Source: Clostridiales bacterium
GTDB taxonomy: Bacteria; Bacillota; Clostridia; Lachnospirales; CAG-274
Reading direction: 5' to 3'
Assembly: GCA_018371275.1 (NCBI GenBank)
Contig: JAHALF010000003.1
Location: 62,001-126,000, forward strand
DNA length: 64,000 nt
Below, piece after piece: positions 7,873 to 17,280 of this stretch. The notes under the pieces are model-generated. The model was given only the letters and a program-made list of their open reading frames with translations, ran no database searches and was not told where the DNA came from. The stretch's first letter is position 1; each line of letters begins with the position of its first letter. A program made the position numbers and the translations under genes.

Positions 7873-9089
7873 TGAATATTATAGAAAATTTTAAATCTGC
7901 TATATTTAATATTCTTTCTAGTAAAATGAGAACTTTTCTTACAACTCTTGGTATAATTATAGGTATAACAGCTGTAATAATAATAACAGCTATTGGTAGA
8001 GGATTTCAAAAAGATATTAATGAAAGTTTTTCTGGTATAAATGTGGATTCAGTATCAGTTTCAACATCATATAATAAAACAATAAGAGATAAAGATAAAT
8101 TTACATTAGATGATATAAAAGATTTAAAAGAGATAAATAATATAGAGTTTGTATCACCAAGTTATGGCTCTAATGTGACTGTAAAATTAAAAGACCCATC
8201 TCAATTAGAAAGTTGTGTTTTAAATGGTTCTAATGAAGATACAAAAGGATTATCAGGCTTAAAAATGAAATATGGTAGATTTATAGATAAAAAAGATAGA
8301 GATGGTAAATCTAAGGTAGCTGTAATAGATAATAAGCTTGCTAAAAAAATATTTGGCAGAGAAGATGTAGTAGGAGAAACAATAACTGCGGAAACAGTTT
8401 TTGGGAATATAAAAAGTATAGATTTAGAAATAATAGGTGTTTATGAAACGGAAAGTGAGTTTTATACACCAGAAATATATTACCCAATAGAAACATCTAT
8501 GGACTTTTTGGATAATACACAACAGACATTTGAAAGTATAAGTCTTAAAATAGAAAATACTAGTATATTTAAAGAAACAGAAAGACTAATATTAAAAACA
8601 TTATCTGCTAACCATAATAATGAAGAAGATACATATGTTGTAAATTCGGCCTTTGATATGGTTAACTCTATGAATGGTACTATACAAATAGTTACAGTTT
8701 TTATAGGGCTTGTGGCAGGAATCTCTCTTTTAGTAGGTGGTATAGGTGTTATGAATATAATGCTTGTAACAGTTACAGAAAGGACAAGAGAAATAGGTAT
8801 AAGAAAATCTTTAGGTGCTACTAATAGTAATATAAAAATGCAATTTTTGATAGAGGCTATAACTGTTGCATTGCTTGGAGGGATTATGGGCATAATATTT
8901 GGTTACATAGGTAGTTTTTTAGCAGGTAGAGTAATATCTCTTTTAGGTTCTACACTAAAGCCAGAAGTTTCTATACCAGTTGTTATAGGTGCAGTTGTAA
9001 TATCTAGTATTATAGGTATTATATTTGGGGTATATCCAGCTAGCAAGGCAGCTAAGTTAGACCCAATAGAGGCTCTTAGATATGAATAA
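7872..9089 (+). CDS. MacB-like ABC permease (FtsX fold), first copy
   Basis: A 405-residue permease. An N-terminal membrane helix near residues 20-45 (TTLGIIIGITAVIIITAIG) precedes a roughly 220-residue extracytoplasmic MacB_PCD domain. Three C-terminal helices begin at the conserved VGGIGVMNIMLVTVTERTR segment near residue 290, with EIGIRKSLGA immediately after, the family hallmark. The end PASKAAKLDPIEALRYE is also typical. It is 15 bases from a close paralogue downstream, and the two may form a heterodimer with the shared ATPase. Overlaps the ATPase stop by one base. Confidence 0.9.
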   Translation: MNIIENFKSAIFNILSSKMRTFLTTLGIIIGITAVIIITAIGRGFQKDINESFSGINVDSVSVSTSYNKTIRDKDKFTLDDIKDLKEINNIEFVSPSYGSNVTVKLKDPSQLESCVLNGSNEDTKGLSGLKMKYGRFIDKKDRDGKSKVAVIDNKLAKKIFGREDVVGETITAETVFGNIKSIDLEIIGVYETESEFYTPEIYYPIETSMDFLDNTQQTFESISLKIENTSIFKETERLILKTLSANHNNEEDTYVVNSAFDMVNSMNGTIQIVTVFIGLVAGISLLVGGIGVMNIMLVTVTERTREIGIRKSLGATNSNIKMQFLIEAITVALLGGIMGIIFGYIGSFLAGRVISLLGSTLKPEVSIPVVIGAVVISSIIGIIFGVYPASKAAKLDPIEALRYE

Positions 9090-9103
9090 AGGAGTGTGAT
9101 AAT

Positions 9104-10333
9104 ATGAATATTTTTGAAAATATATCTGCTGCTATATCTAGTGTTTTTTCTAACAAAATGAGAACATTCCTTACTATGATAGGTATTATAATAGGTGTGT
9201 CTTCTGTTATAACTATAACAGCACTTGGTAAAGGGTTTGAAAACACTATTTCAAGTACATTTGAAATATTAAATTCTAAAGCAATGCAAATAATGAAAAA
9301 TTGGGGAGCAGGGCTTACTGCCAAAGATAAAATACTTTTAGAAGATTCAGAAAATATAAAAAAACATCCTAATGTAAAATATAGCTCAGCATACCTTACA
9401 TTAAGAGGGAGCATAACTTTAAAGAATCCAGATGAAGAAGAAGTATTAAGTATGTTTGGCTCTGAAGTAGAGTTTTCTCATATGCAAAAAAACTTTTTTA
9501 GAATTAAATATGGAAGAGTTTTTACAGAAAAAGAAGATGATATTAAGGCAAAAGTATGTATTATAGATGAAGATATAGCTATGAAAGTTTTTGGGAGAAA
9601 AGATGTTGTAGGTGAAAAAGTAAATTTATTTATTAATAATAAAGATTATGACTTTGAGGTAGTTGGTGTTACTAGTGCAGAAAATGCAGCTATGATGGGT
9701 AGCATTATATCCATGCCTATTAATACTGCTCTTGATATATCTGAATCAGAAGAAGTTGATATGCTATATGTAGAGCTTAATGATACAGAAAATTTAACAA
9801 GATCAAAAAATGAAATTGTTAGAATGTTGGCGGCAAATCACAATACAACAGATGATAAATATATGGCTGTGTCTAATATAGAACAGGTAAAAACTATTGA
9901 ACAAGTTATAAATATGTTTACTATATTTATAGGGTTTGTAGCAGGGATTTCTCTTTTAGTAGGTGGTATAGGTGTTATGAATATAATGCTTGTAACAGTT
10001 ACAGAAAGAACAAAAGAAATAGGTATAAGAAAGTCTTTAGGTGCTACTAATAGTAATATAAAAACACAATTTTTAATAGAATCTATGTTTATATGTGCTT
10101 TAGGTGGTATTATTGGTATACTATTAGGATATTTCGTTAGTGTAATATTAGGAGACTCTCTAAATGTTTTCTTTACAGCTAGCACGGGTATGGAAATGAA
10201 ACCACCAGTTTTATCTATAACAGTGGCAATAGGAGCTATGCTTATATCTACAATAGTTGGTGTTATATTTGGGGTATATCCAGCTGGTAAGGCAGCTAAA
10301 TTAGACCCAATTGAATGTCTTAGATATGAATAA
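9104..10333 (+). CDS. MacB-like ABC permease (FtsX fold), second copy
   Basis: A 409-residue paralogue of the preceding permease with the same architecture: an N-terminal helix near residues 20-45, an extracytoplasmic MacB_PCD domain, and three C-terminal helices starting at VGGIGVMNIMLVTVTERTK. The periplasmic-type domain differs strongly from copy one, while the membrane segments are nearly identical even in DNA. The likely role is partner subunit of an asymmetric permease pair. Own Shine-Dalgarno AAAGGAG at 9088-9094. It ends the efflux operon; no strong terminator is seen before the next gene 23 bases on. Confidence 0.9.
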   Translation: MNIFENISAAISSVFSNKMRTFLTMIGIIIGVSSVITITALGKGFENTISSTFEILNSKAMQIMKNWGAGLTAKDKILLEDSENIKKHPNVKYSSAYLTLRGSITLKNPDEEEVLSMFGSEVEFSHMQKNFFRIKYGRVFTEKEDDIKAKVCIIDEDIAMKVFGRKDVVGEKVNLFINNKDYDFEVVGVTSAENAAMMGSIISMPINTALDISESEEVDMLYVELNDTENLTRSKNEIVRMLAANHNTTDDKYMAVSNIEQVKTIEQVINMFTIFIGFVAGISLLVGGIGVMNIMLVTVTERTKEIGIRKSLGATNSNIKTQFLIESMFICALGGIIGILLGYFVSVILGDSLNVFFTASTGMEMKPPVLSITVAIGAMLISTIVGVIFGVYPAGKAAKLDPIECLRYE

Positions 10334-10356
10334 AATATAAAATTAGGGATATATAG

Positions 10357-10941
10357 ATGGATAAAATAATACATACAGATAGACTAATATTAAGACAGTT
10401 TACTAAAGATGATATAGAGGCAATATTTGATATACAAAAAGATAAAGAAGTAAATACATACCTTCCTTGGTATCCTTTAAAAACTTTAGAAGAAGCAGAA
10501 AAGTTTTTTTATGAAAAATATGAAAATGAATATAAAAATAATAATCCATATAGATATGCTATATGTTTAAAAGAGGATAACATACCAATAGGATATTTAG
10601 GGATAGCTAGTAATGAAAGTTACGATTTAGGTTATGGGCTAAAAAAGGAATTTTGGCATATAGGTATTGTTACAGAGGCAGTAAAGGGTTTTATAGAGAT
10701 GATTAAAAAGGAAAATATACCATATATTACTGCTACACACGATATTAAAAATACTAGAAGTGGTGGTGTAATGAAAAATGTAGGTATGAAATATTGTTAT
10801 ACATACAAAGAAATGTGGCAACCTAAAAATATATTAGTAACTTTTAGAATGTACCAACTTAATTTTGATAATAATAAGAATAGAGTATATAAAGAATATT
10901 GGGATAAATATCCAGAGCATTTTATAGAAAAAGATGTTTAA
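10357..10941 (+). CDS. GNAT family N-acetyltransferase (RimJ/RimL-like)
   Basis: A 194-residue protein opening with IHTDRLILRQFTKDDIEAIFDIQ, the usual start of RimJ/RimL-type GNAT acetyltransferases. IPIGYLGIA and the segment with YDLGYGLKKEFWHIGIVTEAVKG correspond to the central strand and acetyl-CoA pyrophosphate-binding region, though the R/QxxGxG/A loop is atypical here. NTRSGGVMKNVGMKY resembles the conserved N-x-x-S-xxxxEKxGF motif. Such enzymes acetylate protein N-termini, antibiotics or small amines; the substrate here is unknown. Start ATG with AGGGA upstream. Confidence 0.85.
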   Translation: MDKIIHTDRLILRQFTKDDIEAIFDIQKDKEVNTYLPWYPLKTLEEAEKFFYEKYENEYKNNNPYRYAICLKEDNIPIGYLGIASNESYDLGYGLKKEFWHIGIVTEAVKGFIEMIKKENIPYITATHDIKNTRSGGVMKNVGMKYCYTYKEMWQPKNILVTFRMYQLNFDNNKNRVYKEYWDKYPEHFIEKDV

Positions 10942-10954
10942 AAAAGGGGTATAT

Positions 10955-11533
10955 ATGGAATATTTAAAAAAATTAAAGTATAATTCTCCAGTTATACTTA
11001 CTTTTACTTTAATATGTTTAATAGTTTTAGGACTAGGAACTATAACAGATGGATACACAACAGCAAAATTATTTTGTGTTTATCAATCATCTCTTACAGA
11101 TCCATTATCTTATGTAAGAGTTTTCACACATATATTAGGACATTCTAACTTTGAACATTTTTTCAATAACTTTTTAATAATTTTAATAGTAGGACCTATG
11201 TTAGAAGAAAAGTATGGCTCTAAAATGTTATTAGCTCTTATTGTTATAACGGCTTTTATAACAGGCATTGTACAGGTTATTATATCAGAAAATGCCCTTT
11301 TAGGAGCTAGTGGTATAGCTTTTATGCTTATTATTTTAACATCTTTTACTAATGTTCAAGATGGGAAAATACCTATAACTATGATACTTATTACTATGAT
11401 GTATCTTGGTAAGGAAATATATTATGGTATAGTTTATAGTGACAATATATCTCAAATAACACACATTATAGGTGGTATTTGTGGTATAATAATTGGTATA
11501 ATTATATCTAAATATTATAAAAGGAGAAATTAA
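10955..11533 (+). CDS. Rhomboid family intramembrane serine protease
   Basis: A 192-residue polytopic protein. HILGHSNFEHFFNNFLIILIVGPMLEEKYG is the rhomboid L1/helix-2 region (H-x-x-x-N), GASGIAFM holds the catalytic Ser, and THIIGGICGIIIG the catalytic His. Five to six membrane segments are visible. Rhomboids cleave membrane-anchored substrates within the bilayer. I start at ATG 10955, behind AAAGGGG with suitable spacing, rather than ATG 10934, which would overlap the GNAT gene and has no Shine-Dalgarno. Substrate unknown. Confidence 0.87.
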   Translation: MEYLKKLKYNSPVILTFTLICLIVLGLGTITDGYTTAKLFCVYQSSLTDPLSYVRVFTHILGHSNFEHFFNNFLIILIVGPMLEEKYGSKMLLALIVITAFITGIVQVIISENALLGASGIAFMLIILTSFTNVQDGKIPITMILITMMYLGKEIYYGIVYSDNISQITHIIGGICGIIIGIIISKYYKRRN

Positions 11534-11534
11534 G

Positions 11535-11807
11535 ATGATAAAGCTTGAAATTGAAGAATTTATATTTGAAGTAAAAGATGAAATACTAAGCTATGAAGAG
11601 TTAGGGAAAGAATATGCAGATAAATGGGAACAAGCATTTTTAACTTGGCTTAAAGATGAAAAAATAAAAAAGAAAAACATAAAAAAAGAAAAAAATATTA
11701 CTTATTATTTAATAGATGATGAAAGTGAAATTTTTGATATAGCAGACCAGTATTATTATGCGGTAGAGGATAATAAGATAGATGAATATTGGAAAAAATT
11801 TCAATAA
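11535..11807 (+). CDS. Small acidic/lysine-rich protein of unknown function
   Basis: A 90-residue soluble protein starting 1 base after the rhomboid stop. It is highly charged, with a central Lys run (KDEKIKKKNIKKEKN) and a tyrosine-rich C-terminal part (DQYYYAVEDNKIDEYWKKF). No signal peptide, membrane segment or family motif is recognised. The short spacing, reuse of the rhomboid 3' end for a Shine-Dalgarno (AAAGGAG) and the terminator just after it indicate it is the last gene of the GNAT-rhomboid transcript. Confidence 0.6.
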   Translation: MIKLEIEEFIFEVKDEILSYEELGKEYADKWEQAFLTWLKDEKIKKKNIKKEKNITYYLIDDESEIFDIADQYYYAVEDNKIDEYWKKFQ

Positions 11808-11823
11808 TGACTTTAAATTTGGT

Positions 11824-11866
11824 AAATAGATAGAGTGCTTTATATAGCATTCTATCTATTTGTTTT
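11824..11866 (+). terminator. Rho-independent terminator
   Basis: A 16-base inverted repeat: left arm 11824-11839, right arm 11846-11861, one G-T wobble, six-base loop. It is followed by a T-rich stretch. It closes the GNAT-rhomboid-small protein unit. Confidence 0.8.
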
Positions 11867-11906
11867 ATAAAAAATAAGATATAATAAAAATATATAGATT
11901 AAATGC

Positions 11907-11935
11907 TTGAAAATTATATTTTTTTAATATAAAAT
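11907..11935 (+). promoter_or_regulatory. Sigma-A-type promoter for rsmB operon
   Basis: TTGAAA at 11907-11912, exactly 17 bases, then TAAAAT at 11930-11935. It lies 54 bases ahead of the rsmB start and after the preceding terminator. By this spacing transcription would begin around 11942. Confidence 0.65.
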
Positions 11936-11941
11936 TATAGT

Positions 11942-11964
11942 GTTATATTTTGTATAAATATAAC
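11942..11964. repeat. Perfect inverted repeat at predicted +1 of rsmB operon
   Basis: GTTATATTT (11942-11950), five-base loop, AAATATAAC (11956-11964): a perfect 9-base inverted repeat. It begins almost exactly where transcription should start, so it could be an operator or a 5'-terminal mRNA hairpin. It has no U-tract. Confidence 0.6.
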
Positions 11965-11988
11965 TAAAATAAAATTTTAGGTGAAAAG

Positions 11989-13320
11989 ATGAACGCTAGA
12001 GAAATTGCAGTATATGCACTAATAGATATATTAGAACAACAATCTTACAATAACTTAACGTTAAAAAAGATTTTTAATGAAAATAAAAATATAAGCTCCC
12101 AAGATAGAGCTTTTATAACAGAGCTTGTAAATGGTACTCTTAGAAATATTATTTATATAGATTATATAATAAATAGTTTTTCTAATATAAAAACTAAAAA
12201 AATGAAACCACTTATATTAAATATAATTAGAATATCTGTTTATCAAATAAAGTTTATGGAAAAAATACCTATTTCTGCTGTATGTAATGAGGCAGTAAAT
12301 TTTACTAAAAAGAAAAAATTTAATGGGCTTAGTGGATTTGTAAATGGTGTTTTAAGAAATATAGCTAGAAATATTCATAATATAAAATTGCCAGATGAAA
12401 AAAATGAACCAGTCGAATTTTTAGCTACTAAATATTCATATGAAAAGTGGGTAGTTGAAAAATGGATAAAACAATTTGGTTATAGCAAAACAAAAGAAAT
12501 ATGTAAAGCTAATATATTAGTACCTAAAGTTTCTATATGTGTAAATACTAATAAAATAACAAAAAGTGAACTTAAAGATATGCTTATAAAAGAAGGAATG
12601 AATGTAGAAGATGGTAGTATATCAAATAATAGCCTATATATAACAAAAACTAAAAATATAGCATCTAGTGCTTCTTTTAAAAAGGGTTATTTTCATATTA
12701 TGGACGAAAGCTCTATGCTTTTAGTAGAAATATTAAATCCTAAAGAAGATGATGTTGTAATAGATGTATGCTCTGCTCCTGGAGGAAAGTCTTTTTATTG
12801 TTCCTATCTTATGAAAAATAAAGGTAAAATATTTTCAAGGGATATACATAACCACAAAATAGATCTCATGCAAGATACTATAAAGCGATTAAATATAGAA
12901 AATATAAAGCTAGAGCTTAAAGATGGAACAAAGTTTTATAAAGAAGATGAAGAGGTTGCGGACAAAATAATAATAGATGCACCTTGTTCTGGATTTGGTA
13001 TAGTTAGGAAAAAGCCAGATATAAAATATACAAAAACAGAAAATGATATAAAGGAGCTTGTAAGTATACAAAGAGAAATATTAAAAGCATCTTATAAATA
13101 TGTAAAAAAAGGTGGAACACTTTTATATAGTACTTGTACTTTATTTGAAGAAGAAAATATAGAAAATATAAAATGGTTTTGCAAAAATTATGGTTTTGAG
13201 CTTTGTAGTATAAATAGTTCTTTAGAAATAGATGGACTTGAAAAGGGATATATAACAATTTTACCTAATATGTTTAATACAGATGGATTTTTTATTGCAA
13301 AATTAAAAAGAATAAATTAG
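11989..13320 (+). CDS. rsmB: 16S rRNA m5C967 methyltransferase RsmB
   Basis: A 443-residue protein with an N-terminal NusB-like helical domain (residues 1-130, including DRAFITELVNGTLRN) and a C-terminal Rossmann methyltransferase domain. The SAM motif is DVCSAPGGKSFY near residue 259. DAPCSGFG near residue 330 holds one Cys of the two-cysteine mechanism, and YSTCTLFEEEN near residue 380 the other. The order NusB-RsmB fold, length and both cysteines fit RsmB, acting on 16S rRNA before 30S completion. First gene of an operon with rlmN, stp and prkC, an arrangement common in Firmicutes. Confidence 0.93.
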   Translation: MNAREIAVYALIDILEQQSYNNLTLKKIFNENKNISSQDRAFITELVNGTLRNIIYIDYIINSFSNIKTKKMKPLILNIIRISVYQIKFMEKIPISAVCNEAVNFTKKKKFNGLSGFVNGVLRNIARNIHNIKLPDEKNEPVEFLATKYSYEKWVVEKWIKQFGYSKTKEICKANILVPKVSICVNTNKITKSELKDMLIKEGMNVEDGSISNNSLYITKTKNIASSASFKKGYFHIMDESSMLLVEILNPKEDDVVIDVCSAPGGKSFYCSYLMKNKGKIFSRDIHNHKIDLMQDTIKRLNIENIKLELKDGTKFYKEDEEVADKIIIDAPCSGFGIVRKKPDIKYTKTENDIKELVSIQREILKASYKYVKKGGTLLYSTCTLFEEENIENIKWFCKNYGFELCSINSSLEIDGLEKGYITILPNMFNTDGFFIAKLKRIN

Positions 13321-13331
13321 AAAGGTAATTT

Positions 13332-14363
13332 ATGGAAAAAATAGATATAAAAACTCTTACATTAGATGAATTAGAAAAAGAAATATTAAATATGGGAGAG
13401 GCAAAATTTAGGGCGAAACAAGTTTTTAGCTGGTTACATCAAAAAAATGTTTCTTCTTTTGATGAAATGACAAATATATCTAAAGATTTTAGAGAAAAAT
13501 TAAGTAATAAATTTAAAATGACAGAAATAGAAATAGTAGATAAATTAGTATCTAGTGTAGATAAGACAACAAAATATTTATTTAAGTTAGAAAATAATTA
13601 CATTATAGAAAGTGTATTAATGAAATATAGCTATGGAAATGCTGTTTGCATATCATCTCAAGTAGGTTGTAGAATGGGCTGTAAATTTTGTGCATCTACA
13701 TTAGATGGACTAGAAAGAAGTTTAAAAGTATCTGAAATGGTATCACAAATATATGAGATACAAAAAGATAGTAAAGAAAAAATAAGAAGTATTGTTCTTA
13801 TGGGTAGTGGTGAGCCTTTTGATAATTTTGATAATTTTTTAAAATTTATAGAAATAATAAATCATAAAGATGGATTAAATATAGGACAAAGACACATTAC
13901 AGTTTCTACTTGTGGTATTGTACCAAAAATATATGAGCTTGCAGATAAAAAAATGCAAATAAACCTTGCGCTATCCTTACATGCCCCAACAGATGAAGAT
14001 AGAAAAAATATAATGCCTATTGCTAGAAAATATACTGTTAAAGAAATAGTAGATGCTTGTAAATATTTTGCCAACACTACAAAAAGACGTGTAACTTATG
14101 AATATGCTCTTATTGCAGGTGTTAATGACAGAGAACAAGATGCTAAGGAAATAATAAAGTTATTAAAAGGTAGCCTTGCACATATAAATCTTATACCAGT
14201 AAATGATGTAAAGGAAAGAAATTATATAAAAAGCTCAAAAGAGCAGATTAAAAAATTTGCAGATACGCTTATTAAAGCAGGCATAGAGACAACTGTAAGA
14301 CGTGAACTAGGAAGCGATATAAATGCAGCTTGTGGACAGCTTAGAAAGAGCTATAAATATTAG
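13332..14363 (+). CDS. rlmN: Dual-specificity 23S rRNA/tRNA A2 methyltransferase RlmN
   Basis: A 343-residue radical SAM enzyme. The [4Fe-4S] cluster motif is CRMGCKFCAST (CxxxCxxC) near residue 113. MGSGEPFDNF is the SAM-binding GGE-like region, and CGIVPKI and LALSLHAP are conserved RlmN segments. The methyl-carrying Cys is in NAACGQL near the C-terminus. RlmN methylates C2 of A2503 in 23S rRNA and A37 in some tRNAs through a Cys-methylene intermediate. It lies 11 bases after rsmB with AAAGG as Shine-Dalgarno. Confidence 0.95.
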   Translation: MEKIDIKTLTLDELEKEILNMGEAKFRAKQVFSWLHQKNVSSFDEMTNISKDFREKLSNKFKMTEIEIVDKLVSSVDKTTKYLFKLENNYIIESVLMKYSYGNAVCISSQVGCRMGCKFCASTLDGLERSLKVSEMVSQIYEIQKDSKEKIRSIVLMGSGEPFDNFDNFLKFIEIINHKDGLNIGQRHITVSTCGIVPKIYELADKKMQINLALSLHAPTDEDRKNIMPIARKYTVKEIVDACKYFANTTKRRVTYEYALIAGVNDREQDAKEIIKLLKGSLAHINLIPVNDVKERNYIKSSKEQIKKFADTLIKAGIETTVRRELGSDINAACGQLRKSYKY

Positions 14364-14378
14364 AAAAGAGGTGTTGTT

Positions 14379-15104
14379 ATGATAGGTTTTGGTAACACTG
14401 ATGTTGGTAAACTTAGAAAAGTAAATCAAGATTATGTATATATTAATAATGAACCGATAGGTAGCCTTGATAATTTGTATATTGTTGCAGATGGTGTTGG
14501 TGGGCATAAGGCAGGAGAAGTTGCTAGCGAAGTTGCTATAGATTCTTTTGAGCAATTTATATATGAAACAGAAGATGATGAAGTATTAGACCTTTTAGTA
14601 TCAGCATTGGCATATGCTAATGAGCAAGTTTTTAACCTTGCAAAGACGAACAAACAATACGAAAATATGGGAACAACCCTTTTGGCAACAACTATTAAAA
14701 ATAATAAAATATTTATAGCACATGTAGGTGATTGTAGACTATATGGAATAAGAAATAATAAAATAGCACAAATGACATCAGACCATACGTATGTTATGGA
14801 TTTATTTAAAGCTGGTGTAATATCTAAAGAAGAGGCGGAAAACTCTAAAGAATCTAATGTTTTAACAAGAGCTTTAGGCACAGAAAAAAATGTAAAAGCA
14901 GATGCTTTATTTTGTGATGTTTTTGAAGACGATATTTTTATAATGTGTTCAGATGGCTTAAGTGATATGTTGACAGATGATGAAATATTTAAGTTAGCAT
15001 CTAAAAAAAGTGTACCTACACAGGAAAAAGTAGAAAATCTTATACAAGAGGCAAATAATAATGGTGGAAGAGATAACATAGCTGTTATTATTATAGAGAA
15101 ATAG
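14379..15104 (+). CDS. stp: PP2C-family Ser/Thr phosphatase (Stp/PrpC)
   Basis: A 241-residue PPM phosphatase. Metal-binding and core motifs in order are KVNQDY, VADGVGGHKAGEVAS, AHVGDCRLYG, CSDGLSDML and GGRDNIAVI, all complete. It dephosphorylates substrates of the PASTA kinase encoded 10 bases downstream, including the kinase itself, in cell-wall and growth control. Soluble, cytosolic, of normal length. The Shine-Dalgarno is GAGGTG. Confidence 0.95.
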   Translation: MIGFGNTDVGKLRKVNQDYVYINNEPIGSLDNLYIVADGVGGHKAGEVASEVAIDSFEQFIYETEDDEVLDLLVSALAYANEQVFNLAKTNKQYENMGTTLLATTIKNNKIFIAHVGDCRLYGIRNNKIAQMTSDHTYVMDLFKAGVISKEEAENSKESNVLTRALGTEKNVKADALFCDVFEDDIFIMCSDGLSDMLTDDEIFKLASKKSVPTQEKVENLIQEANNNGGRDNIAVIIIEK

Positions 15105-15114
15105 AGGTGATAAT

Positions 15115-17274
15115 ATGAGACTGGATAAAAAAACAGTTGTTAGCGATAGGTATGAGATAATAGAGCTAATAGGTGTAGGTGGTATGGCCAATGTATATTG
15201 TGCAAAAGATTTAAAGCTTGATAGAAAAGTAAGTTTTAAAGTTTTAAAAGAAGAATTTATAGATGAAGAATTTATAGGAAAGTTTAGCAAAGAGGCTAGA
15301 GCAGCTGCAAGAATAGCACATGTTAATATAGCAAATGTATATGATGTGGGAAATGATGGCAACATATATTATATTGTTATGGAATATGTAGATGGGTATA
15401 CGTTAAAAGATATTATAAAAACAAAAGCACCATTTACTAATGAAGAAGTTTTAGGTATATCTATACAAATTGCTAATGCTTTAGAAGTTGCACATAGTAA
15501 TAATATTGTCCATAGGGATATAAAACCACAAAATATATTAGTAACTAAAGAAGGCGGTATAAAGGTTACAGATTTTGGTATAGCAAGAGCAACAACATCA
15601 AATACTATAACAACAGATACAATGGGAAGTGTCCATTATTTTTCACCAGAACAAGCAAGAGGTGGATATGTAGATTTTAAAAGTGATATATATTCCCTTG
15701 GGATAATAATGTTTGAGATGGTAACAGGTAAACTACCATTTGATGGAGATGGTGTTGTTCAGCTTGCTATGAAGCATATAAATGAGCCTTTGCCGGATAT
15801 GAAAGAGTTAAATCCAAACATATCAAATAGTTTAGAAAAGATTATTTTAAAGGCTACAACAAAAAATCCAGATAATAGGTATTCATCTGCAAAAGAGCTT
15901 AATAATGATCTTAAAATGGCTTTATCGGATGAAAGTGGAAATTTTGTAACAGATAATAATTTTATTGATGAAGATAGTCCAACTGTTGTTATAAAACCAG
16001 AAGAAATGGAACAAATAAAAAATATGGCTAATAAAACAAATAATGATAAACCAAAAGATAAGTATGAAGATAAGGAATATATGGATAAAGAAAAGATTAA
16101 ACCATCAAAATCTACAAAAAGTGTAGAAAAAATAGGTATTAGCAAACAAATACCAAGTAATAAAAAAGACATTAATAATTCTGCACCATATAATATAGAC
16201 AATCAAAATGATAAGAGTATAGAGCGAAAAGTTACTATATGGGCTGTTGTAACATCACTATTGCTTGTAGGGATAATAACAGGATTTTTAATAGTATGGG
16301 TGTTGTCTGGTGGAAATTCTAAAGTACCAGATTTTACGGGTAAAACTTGGGAAGAGGCTGTAGCGCTTGCTAAAGATAAAGAAATATATATAACAAATAT
16401 AAAAGAAGATTATAGTGATACTATAAAAGAAGGGGCTATAATAGAGCAAGATATAAAGGCTGGAGAAAAAGTAAAAAAAGGTAGTAATATAAATGTTACT
16501 CTTAGTTTAGGGAATGGACAATTTAAAATAGAAGATTATGTAGGGCTTGATATATCTGAAGTTTATAAAAAAGTAGAATCTTTAGATGTAGACCTTAAAG
16601 AAGAATATATATCCGATGATAAAGTAGAAATAGGTAAGGTTGTAAAACAAAGACCAGAGGCTGGTAGCAGTTTAAAACCTAACGATTCTTTAACTCTTTA
16701 TATAAGTAAAGGTTCAGAAGAAGAGGATAATAATGTACAAGTCCCTTATTTAATAGGGCTTAGTGAAAAAGAGGCTAAAAATAAGATTAAGTCAGAGGGC
16801 TTATCTGTTGGTAGAGTTAGTAAGACAGAAAGCGATACTGTAGAAGAAGGCAAAGTTATAGAGCAAAGCATTGCATATGGTGAAGAAGTTTCTGAAGGGA
16901 CAGCTATAAGTATTGTTGTTAGTATTGGTAAAAAAGAAACTACAACCGAAAAGCAAACAGAAACAACAACACAGCCAATAGTTGAAGATACAACAACGCA
17001 AGATACAACGGTAGAACAAACAGAAACTACAACATCACAACCTGTTTTAAAATCTGAAACATTAGTTGTAAATCCTACTTTGCCAGAGGGTACAGAAAGT
17101 GTGGAGGTAAAAGTAGTAAAAGTAGTAGATGGACAATCTACTGTAATATGGTCTAGTAATCATAATGCCAATAGTTTTCCTTTACCTATAACTGTTACAG
17201 GAGATAAACCAACTCAGTTTGAACTTTATATAGATGGTAAACTAATAGGAACAGAAACTAAAAATTTTAATTAG
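15115..17274 (+). CDS. prkC: PASTA-domain Ser/Thr protein kinase PrkC
   Basis: A 719-residue transmembrane kinase. Residues 11-270 form a Hanks-type kinase: Gly-rich loop IGVGGMANVY, Lys in VSFKVL, catalytic HRDIKPQN, DFGIAR, and activation-loop GSVHYFSPEQA. A charged juxtamembrane linker leads to one membrane helix near residues 376-396. Outside are three PASTA repeats (about 405-470, 472-540, 545-612), a Thr-rich linker with ETTT blocks, and a roughly 60-residue C-terminal beta domain. PASTA domains sense muropeptides or lipid II. It pairs with stp. The usual downstream rsgA is missing; a terminator follows. Confidence 0.95.
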   Translation: MRLDKKTVVSDRYEIIELIGVGGMANVYCAKDLKLDRKVSFKVLKEEFIDEEFIGKFSKEARAAARIAHVNIANVYDVGNDGNIYYIVMEYVDGYTLKDIIKTKAPFTNEEVLGISIQIANALEVAHSNNIVHRDIKPQNILVTKEGGIKVTDFGIARATTSNTITTDTMGSVHYFSPEQARGGYVDFKSDIYSLGIIMFEMVTGKLPFDGDGVVQLAMKHINEPLPDMKELNPNISNSLEKIILKATTKNPDNRYSSAKELNNDLKMALSDESGNFVTDNNFIDEDSPTVVIKPEEMEQIKNMANKTNNDKPKDKYEDKEYMDKEKIKPSKSTKSVEKIGISKQIPSNKKDINNSAPYNIDNQNDKSIERKVTIWAVVTSLLLVGIITGFLIVWVLSGGNSKVPDFTGKTWEEAVALAKDKEIYITNIKEDYSDTIKEGAIIEQDIKAGEKVKKGSNINVTLSLGNGQFKIEDYVGLDISEVYKKVESLDVDLKEEYISDDKVEIGKVVKQRPEAGSSLKPNDSLTLYISKGSEEEDNNVQVPYLIGLSEKEAKNKIKSEGLSVGRVSKTESDTVEEGKVIEQSIAYGEEVSEGTAISIVVSIGKKETTTEKQTETTTQPIVEDTTTQDTTVEQTETTTSQPVLKSETLVVNPTLPEGTESVEVKVVKVVDGQSTVIWSSNHNANSFPLPITVTGDKPTQFELYIDGKLIGTETKNFN

Positions 17275-17280
17275 TATAAT

